38,076 nucleotides of DNA from Nanobdellota archaeon (GTDB lineage: Archaea; Nanobdellota; Nanobdellia; Woesearchaeales; GW2011-AR9), in NCBI GenBank assembly GCA_018812355.1, contig JAHJDQ010000150.1, positions 1 through 38,076 on the forward strand. The letters run 5' to 3'. Position 1 is the stretch's first letter. The number at the start of each line of letters is the position of its first letter. Under the pieces are notes generated by a model. The model did no database searches, was not told the DNA's origin, and saw only the letters and a list, made by a program, of their open reading frames with translations. A program made the translations under genes and the position numbers. Below are positions 1 through 8,352 of the stretch, piece after piece.

Positions 1-60
1 AAATAATTAAAAAACAAAATAAAAAAATAAAAGAAATAAAACCAACAAAATAACCTAAAA

Positions 61-80
61 AAACAAATAAAAACAAATAA
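61..80. repeat. tandem 10-bp A-rich repeat in leader
   Basis: A 10-mer (AAACAAATAA) is repeated exactly twice within the first 98 bases. This leader is almost devoid of G on the + strand and precedes the permease gene. I see no clear TATA box or ribosome-binding site in it. The A-rich, G-poor composition resembles the short leader of the ATPase gene at 1950-1988, so it may simply be an unstructured leader. No function is claimed. Confidence 0.4.
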
Positions 81-98
81 AAAAATAACACTACTAAA

Positions 99-1310
99 AT
101 GCTCAAAGACTACTTTAAAATACCCCTGAAGGAAATCAGACGACGTAAACTTAGATCCTGGCTTACTCTTCTCGGCGTATTTATTGGCATCTCCGCAATT
201 ATTTCTTTAATCACGCTCGGACAAGGTTTAGAAAATGCGATTAGCAAACAGTTCGATGCTCTCGGTAAAGATAAACTGTTCATTATGCCTGCTGGTGGAA
301 TGTGGGGCATGGGCGCGGCCGAACAATTAAATGATGATGATTTAGAATTAATTAGCAGTAATTCCGGAATTAAACTTGCTACAGGAATGGGTTATGGTTA
401 TAGCCAGATGGAATATAATGATTTAGTTCATTACGGTTTTATTTCCGGTATCTCAACAGATCCTGACGAACGTGCTTTAGTGGGTGAGGCGCAGACCTGG
501 GGTGTGGAAGAAGGGCGCATGCTCAGAGACGGAGATAAATACAAAGTTGTCCTTGGCTGGAGCCATACTCAGGATGATTTGTTTGAGAAAAGGGTTGAGG
601 TTGGCAGTAAAATATTATTGCATGGACAGGAATTTAAAGTAGTCGGTTTTTTAGAAAAGATTGGCTCCCCTCCTGACGATGAGTCAGCGATTATTCCTTT
701 TGAAGCTTATGAAGATGTCTTTGATGCTCATGATGAGATTGGTTTTATTATCGCCCAGACTAAATTGGGAGAAGATCCAGATAAAGTTGCTCAGGAGGTA
801 GAGAAGGATTTAAGAGATGACCATGGTGTTGACGAGGGAGAAGAAGACTTTTCGATCCAAACTCCGCAGCAGTTTGCGGAAACTTTTAACGTTATCCTTA
901 ACATTGTCCAGATTGTTTTGATTGGTATTGCTAGTATTGCCCTTTTGGTCGGCGGCATTGGTATCATGAACACAATGTACACTACCGTCTTAGAACGAAC
1001 TAAAGAAATTGGTATCATGAAAGCAATCGGCGCTAGAAACTCGCACATCTTACTTTTAGTTTTAGTAGAATCCGGGTTGTACGGTTTAGGCGGCGGACTT
1101 ATCGGCATCATTATTGGGATTGGCTTTGCTAAATTGGTGGAATTAGCTTTTATTGTCGCTGTCGGCCCGGCTTTTTTAGCAATCGAGATTGATTGGCTCT
1201 TAGTTTTAGGAACATTATTATTTTCCTTTTTAATCGGCTGTCTCTCTGGCATTGCGCCAGCGAGAAGAGCATCTAAACTGAATCCAGTAGATTCGTTGAG
1301 GTATGAATAA
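99..1310 (+). CDS. ABC transporter permease, MacB/FtsX family
   Basis: A 403-residue inner-membrane permease subunit of an ABC exporter. It has the MacB/FtsX layout: one membrane helix near residues 20-42, a large extracytoplasmic domain at about 45-260, and three C-terminal helices near 267-295, 316-345 and 365-388. The cytoplasmic coupling segment (ERTKEIGIMKAIGA, about 299-312) and the C-terminal PARRASKLNPVDSLRYE-like end are typical of the family, and the length is normal. The stop codon directly abuts the next start (TAA then ATG). The matching ATPase is at 1989, beyond a phosphoribosyltransferase gene. The substrate cannot be told from sequence; lipoproteins, peptides or drugs are usual for MacB/LolCDE relatives. 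The assignment to family is firm, the substrate open. Confidence 0.93.
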   Translation: MLKDYFKIPLKEIRRRKLRSWLTLLGVFIGISAIISLITLGQGLENAISKQFDALGKDKLFIMPAGGMWGMGAAEQLNDDDLELISSNSGIKLATGMGYGYSQMEYNDLVHYGFISGISTDPDERALVGEAQTWGVEEGRMLRDGDKYKVVLGWSHTQDDLFEKRVEVGSKILLHGQEFKVVGFLEKIGSPPDDESAIIPFEAYEDVFDAHDEIGFIIAQTKLGEDPDKVAQEVEKDLRDDHGVDEGEEDFSIQTPQQFAETFNVILNIVQIVLIGIASIALLVGGIGIMNTMYTTVLERTKEIGIMKAIGARNSHILLLVLVESGLYGLGGGLIGIIIGIGFAKLVELAFIVAVGPAFLAIEIDWLLVLGTLLFSFLIGCLSGIAPARRASKLNPVDSLRYE

Positions 1311-1949
1311 ATGATTTTTAAAGATAGGTTTGCTGCAGGAAAATTATTGGCAGAAAAGTTGATTGAGCATAAAAGTAAAGAAAATACTCTTATCTTAGCT
1401 ATTCCTCGGGGCGGATTAGAAACAGGATTTAGTTTAGCTAAAGAATTAAATTTACCTTTAGATGTTGTCTTGACCAAAAAAATTGGTTTTCCAGGAAATC
1501 CCGAATATGCGATTGGGGCAGTTAGTCTAAAAAGCGAAATTATCTTTGAAAGTTTAATTACAACAGGACAAGTTTCACGACAATATATCGATGAAGAAAT
1601 AAAAAAAATAAGGAAAAAATTAAAGATGAAATATTATCATTATCGTGAAAATAGAGATCCTTTAGATTTAAAAAACAAACTTGTCATTCTTACTGATGAT
1701 GGCGCGGCTACGGGCAGAACTTTATTGGCGGCGATTAAGTTAGTTAAACAAGAAAAAGTTAAGAAAATTATTGTTGCTATCCCCGTCAGCCATCCAGAAA
1801 CAGTTAAAAAATTGAAGGAGAAAGCGGAAGTGGTTTGTTTGGAAACTCCGCGAGATTTTTTTGCCGTCGGCCAATTTTATGAACATTTTAATCAAGTAAA
1901 TGATAAGGAAGCGATTAAATTATTAAAAGAAGCAAATAAAAACAATTAA
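1311..1949 (+). CDS. phosphoribosyltransferase family protein
   Basis: A 212-residue cytoplasmic protein of the type I phosphoribosyltransferase fold. The PRPP-binding loop is visible at about 124-138 (LVILTDDGAATGRT), with the two acidic residues followed by the Thr/Gly turn. An N-terminal AIPRGG segment (30-35) matches the predicted phosphoribosyltransferases of the COG1926 type, which are about this length. The nucleobase acceptor is unknown; enzymes of this group are often annotated only as predicted. The gene starts at the base after the upstream permease stop, so the two are probably cotranscribed and translationally coupled. Its position between the permease and ATPase of one transporter is odd, and I see no functional link. 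Confidence 0.85.
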   Translation: MIFKDRFAAGKLLAEKLIEHKSKENTLILAIPRGGLETGFSLAKELNLPLDVVLTKKIGFPGNPEYAIGAVSLKSEIIFESLITTGQVSRQYIDEEIKKIRKKLKMKYYHYRENRDPLDLKNKLVILTDDGAATGRTLLAAIKLVKQEKVKKIIVAIPVSHPETVKKLKEKAEVVCLETPRDFFAVGQFYEHFNQVNDKEAIKLLKEANKNN

Positions 1950-1988
1950 ATAACATCAAAAACATCATTAAACAAAGAACGAAAGAAA

Positions 1989-2735
1989 ATGAAACATCAA
2001 CAACCCAAAACTAAACACACTAAAAAAACTCTTATCCAACTTAAAGATGTCTGGAAAACATATTACATGGGTAAGATCTCTTTAGACGTACTTAAAGGCC
2101 TCAATCTGAAAATTGACCAAGGTGAGTTTGTCGTGATTGTTGGCCCATCAGGATCAGGTAAAAGCACCATGATGAATATGGTCGGCGTTCTCGATACTCC
2201 TACAAAGGGCCAGATTCTTTTAGATGGTATTGATATATCTACCCTTTCCGAATCAGATTTAGCTCAATTAAGAGGAAAAAAAGTAGGTTTTGTTTTTCAA
2301 CAATTCAATTTAATTCCCACTTTAACCGCTTTAGAAAATGTTATCCTGCCGACTATTTTTCAGAACATGCCAGAAAAGGAAAGATTAGAAAGAGGGGAAA
2401 AACTGCTCAGTACGTTTGGTTTAGGAGATCGGATGCATCATAAACCGAATGAATTATCCGGTGGACAGCAGCAGAGAGTAGCCATCGCCCGTGCTTTAGT
2501 TAACGATCCTGAGATTATTCTTGCTGACGAACCGACAGGAAATCTTGACTCAATTTCCGGAAAACAGGTCATGGCTATGCTTGCTCGTTTACATACGGAA
2601 GAAAAAAAGACGATTATCCTCGTCACACACGACACAGATTTGGTTAAATATTCAGAAAAAACCGTTTATCTCAAAGATGGACTAATTGAAAAAATTAAGA
2701 CTAATCATGGTCGAAAATTACTTTCTAATAAGTAA
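1989..2735 (+). CDS. ABC transporter ATP-binding protein, LolD/MacB type
   Basis: A 248-residue cytoplasmic ATPase that powers an exporter, almost surely with the permease at 99-1310. It shows Walker A (GPSGSGKST, 52-60), the Q-loop (FQQFNL, about 103-108), the ABC signature (LSGGQ, 156-160), Walker B with catalytic Glu (ILADEP, 177-182) and the H-loop (VTHD). The spacing matches LolD/MacB/FtsE-like ATPases. A basic N-terminal tail of about 14 residues precedes the domain. The 39-nt leader is A-rich with a purine stretch (GAAAGAAA) directly before ATG rather than a canonical ribosome-binding site. The gene closes the three-gene + strand cluster; the next gene has its own promoter. Confidence 0.94.
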   Translation: MKHQQPKTKHTKKTLIQLKDVWKTYYMGKISLDVLKGLNLKIDQGEFVVIVGPSGSGKSTMMNMVGVLDTPTKGQILLDGIDISTLSESDLAQLRGKKVGFVFQQFNLIPTLTALENVILPTIFQNMPEKERLERGEKLLSTFGLGDRMHHKPNELSGGQQQRVAIARALVNDPEIILADEPTGNLDSISGKQVMAMLARLHTEEKKTIILVTHDTDLVKYSEKTVYLKDGLIEKIKTNHGRKLLSNK

Positions 2736-2766
2736 GTTTAAGATATATCTGTTAAACTATCTAAAT

Positions 2767-2806
2767 GTTTATATATAATTTCTGGGAAAAATACAGGAAG
2801 AGGGTG
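2767..2806 (+). promoter_or_regulatory. TATA box and ribosome-binding site of the DsbA-cupredoxin gene
   Basis: A strong TATA-like element (TTTATATATAAT, from about 2768) lies 35-45 nt upstream of the ATG at 2813. A GAGGGTGAT ribosome-binding sequence begins at 2800. Together they favour the start at 2813 over an in-frame ATG at 2765, which lies upstream of the TATA box itself. Confidence 0.7.
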
Positions 2807-2812
2807 ATATTT

Positions 2813-4375
2813 ATGGAACAAAAACAAATTGATGAAATTGAAGGTTCTTACAAGGGTGAAGAGTTTATTGATGAAGAGGATTTACTCAATCACGGTATTG
2901 AGTTGGATGAGGTCAAAATCGAACCAGCCAAAGCTAAACGCGGTCGGCCTAAGAAATCTTCTAAAACGGTAGATATGAAAGCTGAAGAGCCAAAAGAAGA
3001 AATGACAGACAATTTTGATGAAGTTAAAGTAGTCCCAATTACAGAAGAACCGAAACCAGATCCAGCGAAAGAGCCTACTCCTGGTCCAGCTTATAATCCT
3101 TGGGATGATGAAGAGGAGAAAACTTCTAGTGGATCATCTACCTGGAAAGCGATTAGTGGAATTTTAGTCATTTTGCTGATTATTTCTATTTTTACGCAAG
3201 GATTTAACTTTGCTGATGGTGCGGGAGTAACCGGAGCAGCAACTGCAGAATTATCATTATCAGAAGCAGAAGAGCAAGCTCTGACTTATGTCAACACAAA
3301 CTTACTTCAACCGCCTTTTACTGCCGAATTAGAAAGTTCAGAAGATGTTGGTAGCATGTACAAAATTACTTTATCTGTTGCCGGCCAAGAAATTGATTCT
3401 TATTTAACAAAAGACGGCGAATTATTTTTCCCGCAGGGTTTTGATACCAGTGAAAGTTTAGACGACTTAACTGCTCCAACTACTGAAACAACTAGACTTG
3501 ACGTTTCCACAGATGACGATGCTGTCAAAGGAAATCCTGACGCTACCGTTACAATAGTGGAATTTAGCGAATTTCAATGTCCTTTCTGTGCAAAATTTTT
3601 CCAAGAAACTTATCCTTTGATTATCAAAAACTATGTCGATACTGGAAAAGTCAACTATGTTTTTAGAGACTTTCCTTTAGACTTTCATCAAAATGCCCAA
3701 AAAGCAGCAGAAGCCGCTGAATGTGCTGGTGAACAAGACAAGTATTACGAAATGCACGACTATTTATTCACAAACCAAGATTATCTGGAAGTTGAAAATT
3801 TAAAAGGTTATGCTAAAGATTTAGGATTAGATACTACTGAATTTAATGATTGTTTAGATAGCGGAGAGATGGAAGATGAAGTAAAAGCTGATCTAGCGGA
3901 AGGTAAGACTTACGGCGTTTCTGGTACTCCTGCTTTCTTTATTAATGGTAAGATGATTAGTGGAGCTCAACCTTACTCTGTTTTCACTACAGAAATTGAA
4001 GCAGCTTTAGCTGAAGATAATTCTGAATCCGTTGTTGAAGGAAATCTTGAAGAAGCACAGGAAGAAGTTACCGAAGAATTAGAAGAACCAGAAGTTGTCA
4101 TTCCCTCCGGTAAAACACAAGAGTTTACTGTTAATGCCAAACGTTGGTTGTTTAGTCCGAACGAATTTACGGTTAATAAGGGCGATACGGTTAAACTAAC
4201 TATTACAGCAAGCGATTTAGCCTTTACTTTTGCTGTTCCTGATTTAGGAGTTAGCGAAGAAGTTTCCGGTACAACCATAGTTGAGTTTACCGCTAGTCAA
4301 GCCGGCTCATTTGAATTTAAATGTGCTAGCTGTGAAGCCTGGCGAGGAATGACCGGAACTTTGGTTGTGGAATAG
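2813..4375 (+). CDS. membrane-anchored DsbA-like thiol oxidoreductase with C-terminal cupredoxin domain
   Basis: A 520-residue bitopic protein. An acidic cytoplasmic stretch (1-112) precedes a membrane helix (about 115-132) and a small extracytoplasmic domain (about 145-215). A DsbA-type thioredoxin domain follows, with CPFC active site at 256-259 and the cis-Pro SGTP turn near 370-373. The C-terminal cupredoxin-like domain spans about 436-520. The DsbA half probably oxidises or isomerises disulfides in exported proteins; a VKOR partner is at 14447-14899 and a paralogue at 20761-21648. The cupredoxin end has C-x2-C and a nearby Met but lacks the usual His of a CuA or type-1 site, so copper binding is uncertain. 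A VTGAA motif follows the helix. The start is set by the promoter and ribosome-binding site upstream; an ATG at 2765 is less likely. Confidence 0.88.
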   Translation: MEQKQIDEIEGSYKGEEFIDEEDLLNHGIELDEVKIEPAKAKRGRPKKSSKTVDMKAEEPKEEMTDNFDEVKVVPITEEPKPDPAKEPTPGPAYNPWDDEEEKTSSGSSTWKAISGILVILLIISIFTQGFNFADGAGVTGAATAELSLSEAEEQALTYVNTNLLQPPFTAELESSEDVGSMYKITLSVAGQEIDSYLTKDGELFFPQGFDTSESLDDLTAPTTETTRLDVSTDDDAVKGNPDATVTIVEFSEFQCPFCAKFFQETYPLIIKNYVDTGKVNYVFRDFPLDFHQNAQKAAEAAECAGEQDKYYEMHDYLFTNQDYLEVENLKGYAKDLGLDTTEFNDCLDSGEMEDEVKADLAEGKTYGVSGTPAFFINGKMISGAQPYSVFTTEIEAALAEDNSESVVEGNLEEAQEEVTEELEEPEVVIPSGKTQEFTVNAKRWLFSPNEFTVNKGDTVKLTITASDLAFTFAVPDLGVSEEVSGTTIVEFTASQAGSFEFKCASCEAWRGMTGTLVVE

Positions 4376-4385
4376 ATATACGCTA

Positions 4386-4507
4386 AATTAGTGGGCGCCC
4401 TTCGGTGAGTAGCCTTTACTAAATGTGCGATCTGTAAGCCGAGGATGGCGAATAACGCCATGATGACCGAGGCGCAGTAGGGTGGTTCACCCTGGCCCCC
4501 ACTAATT
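4386..4507 (+). ncRNA. structured RNA element, copy 1 (family not recognised)
   Basis: A 122-nt segment that can fold into a closed multi-helix RNA. The ends pair perfectly over 10 bp (4386-4395 with 4498-4507). Across one mismatch, three more pairs follow (4397-4399 with 4494-4496). Inside is GCCGAGG/CCGAGGC (4438-4444 with 4467-4473), which encloses tandem G-A mismatches. That helix carries a 6-bp hairpin (4445-4450 with 4456-4461) and a 5-nt 3' bulge. Another 6-bp hairpin is at 4479-4493. A second copy at 9619-9735 keeps the core and changes paired bases together. The + strand is favoured because G-A pairs would become C-U mismatches on the other strand. It begins 10 nt after a stop codon. 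I cannot match it to a known RNA family. Confidence 0.78.
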
Positions 4508-4531
4508 ACAGTTAATTTAATACGTCCAAAT

Positions 4532-4571
4532 AAGGGAAACCTTTTTAATTCCCTTTCTTTTTCTTTTCTTA
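4532..4571 (+). terminator. hairpin and T-run after RNA copy 1
   Basis: AAGGGAA (4532-4538) pairs with TTCCCTT (4549-4555) and is followed by a pyrimidine tract rich in T up to 4571, only two bases before the next start codon. It resembles a terminator or attenuator. RNA copy 2 is followed by a similar hairpin and T-run. Confidence 0.6.
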
Positions 4572-4573
4572 TT

Positions 4574-5095
4574 ATGAAGCAGAAAAAAAAAGAACGGTTG
4601 ACGAAAACTTTAATGATTGCTTTCTTACTATTGGTAGCATTAGGCTTTATGGTGCCTGGATTTCTTGATTTGGGAGATGAACAACAACAATATGTTGAAC
4701 CACGTATTTGTCAGGCAGATGCTGATTGTTATTTGATGTGCGGTGAGAATAGTGATGAACCAGTAACAGTTTTTTGTAACAGTAATCTCTGCCAACAAAA
4801 TGCTTGTAATCAAGATTCTTCTTTTCCTTACCAAGCTGAACCACTTACTTTCGAATTAACTATCTCCGGCTTGAATCAATCATTGAGTGTTAACGATATT
4901 TTTATTAAAAGTAACCGTAATCAAGTTCAAGTTTATACTTCTGGCTTATCTTTAGACGGTATTTTAAAAAAATATAACTATAATTTTCCTGCTAAAATGA
5001 ATTTAAGCATTAACGGCGATGAATCTGGTTATTATGGCAGTTATGTTCCCCAAGAAGGGGATCAGATTAAGATTACTATTGAATCCATCAACTAA
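4574..5095 (+). CDS. small exported protein with N-terminal membrane anchor, unknown function
   Basis: A 173-residue protein I do not recognise. A basic N-terminus (KQKKKERLTK) and a hydrophobic helix at about 12-30 suggest a signal anchor, putting the rest outside the cell. Residues about 43-76 are Cys-rich (six Cys within 35 residues), suggesting disulfides or a metal site. The rest is predicted beta-rich from its alternating pattern. No ribosome-binding site is visible; the ATG follows a T-rich tract directly, so translation may depend on how transcripts end or start there. The gene stands alone between RNA copy 1 and the aconitase operon. The other copy of the RNA also precedes a small exported protein. 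Confidence 0.75.
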   Translation: MKQKKKERLTKTLMIAFLLLVALGFMVPGFLDLGDEQQQYVEPRICQADADCYLMCGENSDEPVTVFCNSNLCQQNACNQDSSFPYQAEPLTFELTISGLNQSLSVNDIFIKSNRNQVQVYTSGLSLDGILKKYNYNFPAKMNLSINGDESGYYGSYVPQEGDQIKITIESIN

Positions 5096-5155
5096 ATCTT
5101 TATAAATTTCTTCTTATCAATCATTAACTTATTATCAATAAACCCCTGATTGAAG

Positions 5156-7096
5156 ATGAGTAAAACACTTACTGAGAAAATAATTAAGAACCATCTGGTT
5201 GCCGGAAGCTTACAACAAGGCACAGAAGTTGCTTTAAGAATTGACCAAACTTTAACCCAAGATGCTACTGGAACGATGGCTTGTTTACAGTTTGAAGCCC
5301 TTGGCCTAGACAAAGTTAAAACTAAACTTTCGGTGAGTTATGTTGACCATAATACTCTTCAAACCAGTTCTGAGAATGCTGACGATCACCAATTCTTACA
5401 AACTTTTGCGGCTAAGTATGGGATTCAATTTTCTAAACCAGGAAATGGGATTTGCCATCAAGTACATCTGGAGAGATTTGCTCTACCTGGAGAAACTTTA
5501 CTTGGATCGGATAGTCATACTCCTACTGCTGGCGGTTTAGGCGTCTTAGCGATTGGCGCTGGCGGTTTAGATGTTGCTGTCGCGATGGCCGGCGGTGCGT
5601 TCCATTTAACTATGCCCAAAATTTTTGGAGTAAAATTAAACGGAAGATTAAATCCTTGGATTTCTGCTAAAGACGTTATTCTTGAACTTTTAGGAAAATT
5701 AGGAGTTGATGGTGGTGTGGGAAAAATATTTGAGTATTTTGGCGAAGGGGTAAAAACTTTAACTGTTCCGGAAAGAGCAACAATCACCAATATGGGCGCA
5801 GAATTAGGGGCAACAAGTTCAATCTTTCCAAGTGACCACATTACAAAAAAATTTATGGCAAGTCAGAACCGAGCAGAGTATTGGCAAGAGTTAAGTGCTG
5901 CTGAGGATGCTGTCTATGATCAAGTGATTGAAATTGATTTAAATAATATCGAACCAATGCTTGCTCAACCGCACAGTCCTGGAAATGTTTGTAAAGTAAC
6001 CGCAGTTGCCGGTTTAAAAATAAATCAGGTTTGTCTAGGTTCCTGCACCAATTCTTCTTACCAAGATTTGATGATTGTTGCCAAAACTCTTCAAGGCAAG
6101 AAAGTTTCTCCCGGAGTCAGTTTAGTTATTTCTCCCGGTTCAAAGCAAGTTTATGAAAGTATTGTTCAGAACGGAGCTTTAAACGATTTGATTAAAGCAG
6201 GAGCAAGAATTTTAGAATGTGCTTGTGGTCCCTGTATTGGGATGGGTCAAGCTCCCAACACTAATGCTATTTCTTTAAGAACATTTAACCGAAATTTTTA
6301 TGGACGGTCAGGGACTAATTCTGCCCAAATTTATTTGGTTAGTCCAGAAACGGCGGTTGCTTCTGCTCTTTATGGAGTTATTACTGACCCTCGTCAATTA
6401 GGAGAATCTCCCCCGATTAATACTCCAGAAACTTTTATTTTTAGTGACAGTTTACTTTTGCTTCCCGCAGAAAATCCTGCTGAAGTGGAGATTATCCGTG
6501 GTCCTAATATTAAACCTTTACCCTTAAATAAATCTTTGTCTAATCATCTGTTGGGAGAAGTGTTACTAAAAGTTGAAGATGATATCACTACTGATCATAT
6601 TATGCCGGCTGGTGCAAAAATCTTGCCTTTAAGAAGTAACATTCCGGCAATTAGTGAGTATGTTTTTGAGCGTGTTGATCCAGAATTTGTTCTTCGAGCG
6701 AAAGCGAAAAATGGCGGGTTTATTATTGGGGGAGAAAATTATGGCCAAGGCTCCAGTCGAGAACATGCTGCTTTAGCTCCGATGTATTTAGGGATTAAAG
6801 CAATCATTGCTAAAAGTTTTGCTCGTATCCATCGTGCTAATTTAATTAATTTTGGAATTTTACCTCTGGAATTTTTAGACAAAAATGATTACACTAGGAT
6901 TGAGCAAGGAGATCAGATCGAATTAGTTAATGTCCGAGAATTACTTGAACAAAAAAATAGTTTATTAGAAGTTAAAAATAAAACGCAAGGGATTACATTT
7001 AAAGTTAAACATAATTTAAGTGATCGATTAATAATGATCATCCTAGCCGGAGGGCTGTTAAACTACATTAAAAGAGGTGAAAAAAATGAACTTTGA
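5156..7096 (+). CDS. aconitate hydratase (Aquifex-type aconitase)
   Basis: A 646-residue cytoplasmic 4Fe-4S enzyme that interconverts citrate and isocitrate. The three cluster cysteines are visible in LGSCTNSS (Cys297) and CACGPCIG (Cys357, Cys360). The swivel domain with GSSREHAAL follows in the last 150 residues, fused in one chain. The length of about 650 fits the short aconitases first named from Aquifex, not the 850-900-residue AcnA/AcnB. I chose the ATG at 5156; an in-frame TTG at 5150 is possible but adds only two residues. A TATA-like ATCTTTATAAATT lies near 5096-5108. The gene overlaps icd by 11 bp and leads an operon that turns citrate into glutamate. 3-isopropylmalate dehydratase is less likely given the fused swivel domain and context. 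Confidence 0.92.
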   Translation: MSKTLTEKIIKNHLVAGSLQQGTEVALRIDQTLTQDATGTMACLQFEALGLDKVKTKLSVSYVDHNTLQTSSENADDHQFLQTFAAKYGIQFSKPGNGICHQVHLERFALPGETLLGSDSHTPTAGGLGVLAIGAGGLDVAVAMAGGAFHLTMPKIFGVKLNGRLNPWISAKDVILELLGKLGVDGGVGKIFEYFGEGVKTLTVPERATITNMGAELGATSSIFPSDHITKKFMASQNRAEYWQELSAAEDAVYDQVIEIDLNNIEPMLAQPHSPGNVCKVTAVAGLKINQVCLGSCTNSSYQDLMIVAKTLQGKKVSPGVSLVISPGSKQVYESIVQNGALNDLIKAGARILECACGPCIGMGQAPNTNAISLRTFNRNFYGRSGTNSAQIYLVSPETAVASALYGVITDPRQLGESPPINTPETFIFSDSLLLLPAENPAEVEIIRGPNIKPLPLNKSLSNHLLGEVLLKVEDDITTDHIMPAGAKILPLRSNIPAISEYVFERVDPEFVLRAKAKNGGFIIGGENYGQGSSREHAALAPMYLGIKAIIAKSFARIHRANLINFGILPLEFLDKNDYTRIEQGDQIELVNVRELLEQKNSLLEVKNKTQGITFKVKHNLSDRLIMIILAGGLLNYIKRGEKNEL

Positions 7097-8330
7097 TTTT
7101 CTTCAGATTCCTGAAGCAGGAGAAAAAATTACCATGAGTGATGGTAAATTAATTGTTCCGTCTAATCCTTTGATTGGATTGATTATTGGCGATGGTATTG
7201 GTCCTGATATTAGTAGGGTGGGACAAAAAGTGATTGATGCTGCTGTTAAAAAAGCCTACACCAATCAAAGAAAAATTGTTTGGTGTGAATTGCCTGCAGG
7301 AGAATCTGCTTTACAACAATATGACACTATTTTACCTGAAGATACGCTTACCTTTCTCCAGAATTATCTAGTAGCGATCAAAGGGCCTTTAACCACTCCA
7401 GTCGGGAGCGGCACCAGAAGTTTAAATGTAACTTTAAGACAGAAACTAGACTTATATTCTTGTGTCCGTCCGGTAAAATATTTTCCGGGAGTACCTAGCC
7501 CAATGGTCTCTCCACAAAAATTAGATGTTATTATTTTTCGAGAGAATACAGAAGACCTTTACATGGGCATTGAGTGGAAAGAAGGAACTTTAGCTGCCCA
7601 AAAAATAATTTCTTTCTTAAAAACAGAGATGGGAGTAACGATTAGAGCAGATTCTGGCGTCGGCATAAAACCGATTAGTAAATTTGCTACCCAACGGTTG
7701 GTTAAATCTGCAATTGAGTATGCCCTCAAAAATAATCGCCGCTCGCTAACTTTAGTTCATAAAGGTAATATCATGAAATTTACTGAAGGTGCTTTTAAAG
7801 AATGGGGTTATGAAATTGCTCGGGAATATCCAGAATTAATTACGGAAGAAGAATTGTATCACAAGTATAATGGAACAGTCCCTGCTGGAAAAATTATCCT
7901 TAAAGACCGCATTGCTGATTCTATGTTCCAACAATTACTGTTGCGCCCAGAAGAATATGACCTTCTTGTCGCACCAAATCTTAATGGAGATTATCTTTCT
8001 GATGCCTGCGCGGCCCAAGTTGGCGGCTTAGGGATTGCTCCTGGAGCGAACATTAATTATGAAAGTGGTCATGCTTTGTTCGAAGCTACGCATGGCTCAG
8101 CGCCAAAATATACTGGGATGGATAAAGTCAATCCTGGTTCATTTATTTTATCTGGAGTAATGATGTTAGACTATTTGGGTTGGCATGAGGCAGCTCAATT
8201 AATTGTTAAAAGTTTTAGCACAATCATAACCCAAAAGACAGTAACCTACGATTTAGCACGCCAGATGGCCGGAGCAAAATTGTTAAAATGTTCAGAGTTT
8301 GGCGAAGCAATTATAAATAATATGTCTTGA
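7086..8330 (+). CDS. icd: NADP-dependent isocitrate dehydrogenase
   Basis: A 414-residue enzyme that decarboxylates isocitrate to 2-oxoglutarate. It carries the E. coli-type active-site block TRSLNVTLRQ, with the phosphate-contacting Ser at about 112, then REN (about 155), NLNGDYLSD and the coenzyme region HGSAPKYTGMDKVNPG. The Lys-Tyr pair there and a later TVTYDLARQ segment are those that mark NADP specificity in bacterial and archaeal enzymes. An in-frame GTG at 7077 exists, but GAGGTGA at 7074-7080 is a good ribosome-binding site five bases before the ATG at 7086, so I use the ATG. The 11-bp overlap with aconitase implies coupled translation. Homoisocitrate or 3-isopropylmalate dehydrogenase is unlikely from these motifs and neighbours. 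Confidence 0.94.
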   Translation: MNFDFLQIPEAGEKITMSDGKLIVPSNPLIGLIIGDGIGPDISRVGQKVIDAAVKKAYTNQRKIVWCELPAGESALQQYDTILPEDTLTFLQNYLVAIKGPLTTPVGSGTRSLNVTLRQKLDLYSCVRPVKYFPGVPSPMVSPQKLDVIIFRENTEDLYMGIEWKEGTLAAQKIISFLKTEMGVTIRADSGVGIKPISKFATQRLVKSAIEYALKNNRRSLTLVHKGNIMKFTEGAFKEWGYEIAREYPELITEEELYHKYNGTVPAGKIILKDRIADSMFQQLLLRPEEYDLLVAPNLNGDYLSDACAAQVGGLGIAPGANINYESGHALFEATHGSAPKYTGMDKVNPGSFILSGVMMLDYLGWHEAAQLIVKSFSTIITQKTVTYDLARQMAGAKLLKCSEFGEAIINNMS

Positions 8331-8352
8331 TTATAATGTTGGAGGTAAATTT

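Noticed and set aside
2765..2812. Upstream in-frame ATG for the DsbA-cupredoxin gene
   Set aside because: It precedes or overlaps the TATA box; the ATG at 2813 has a ribosome-binding site.
2936..2965. AT-hook-like KRGRPKK in the cytoplasmic part of the DsbA-cupredoxin protein
   Set aside because: A single short basic match in a charged low-complexity segment is not enough to claim DNA binding.
4386..4507. Possible lysine riboswitch or box C/D RNA (GTGAGTAG and ATGATGA look familiar)
   Set aside because: The lysine riboswitch is longer and has a different junction. The ATGATGA box C-like string is not kept in copy 2 (ATAATAA), and no box D is seen.
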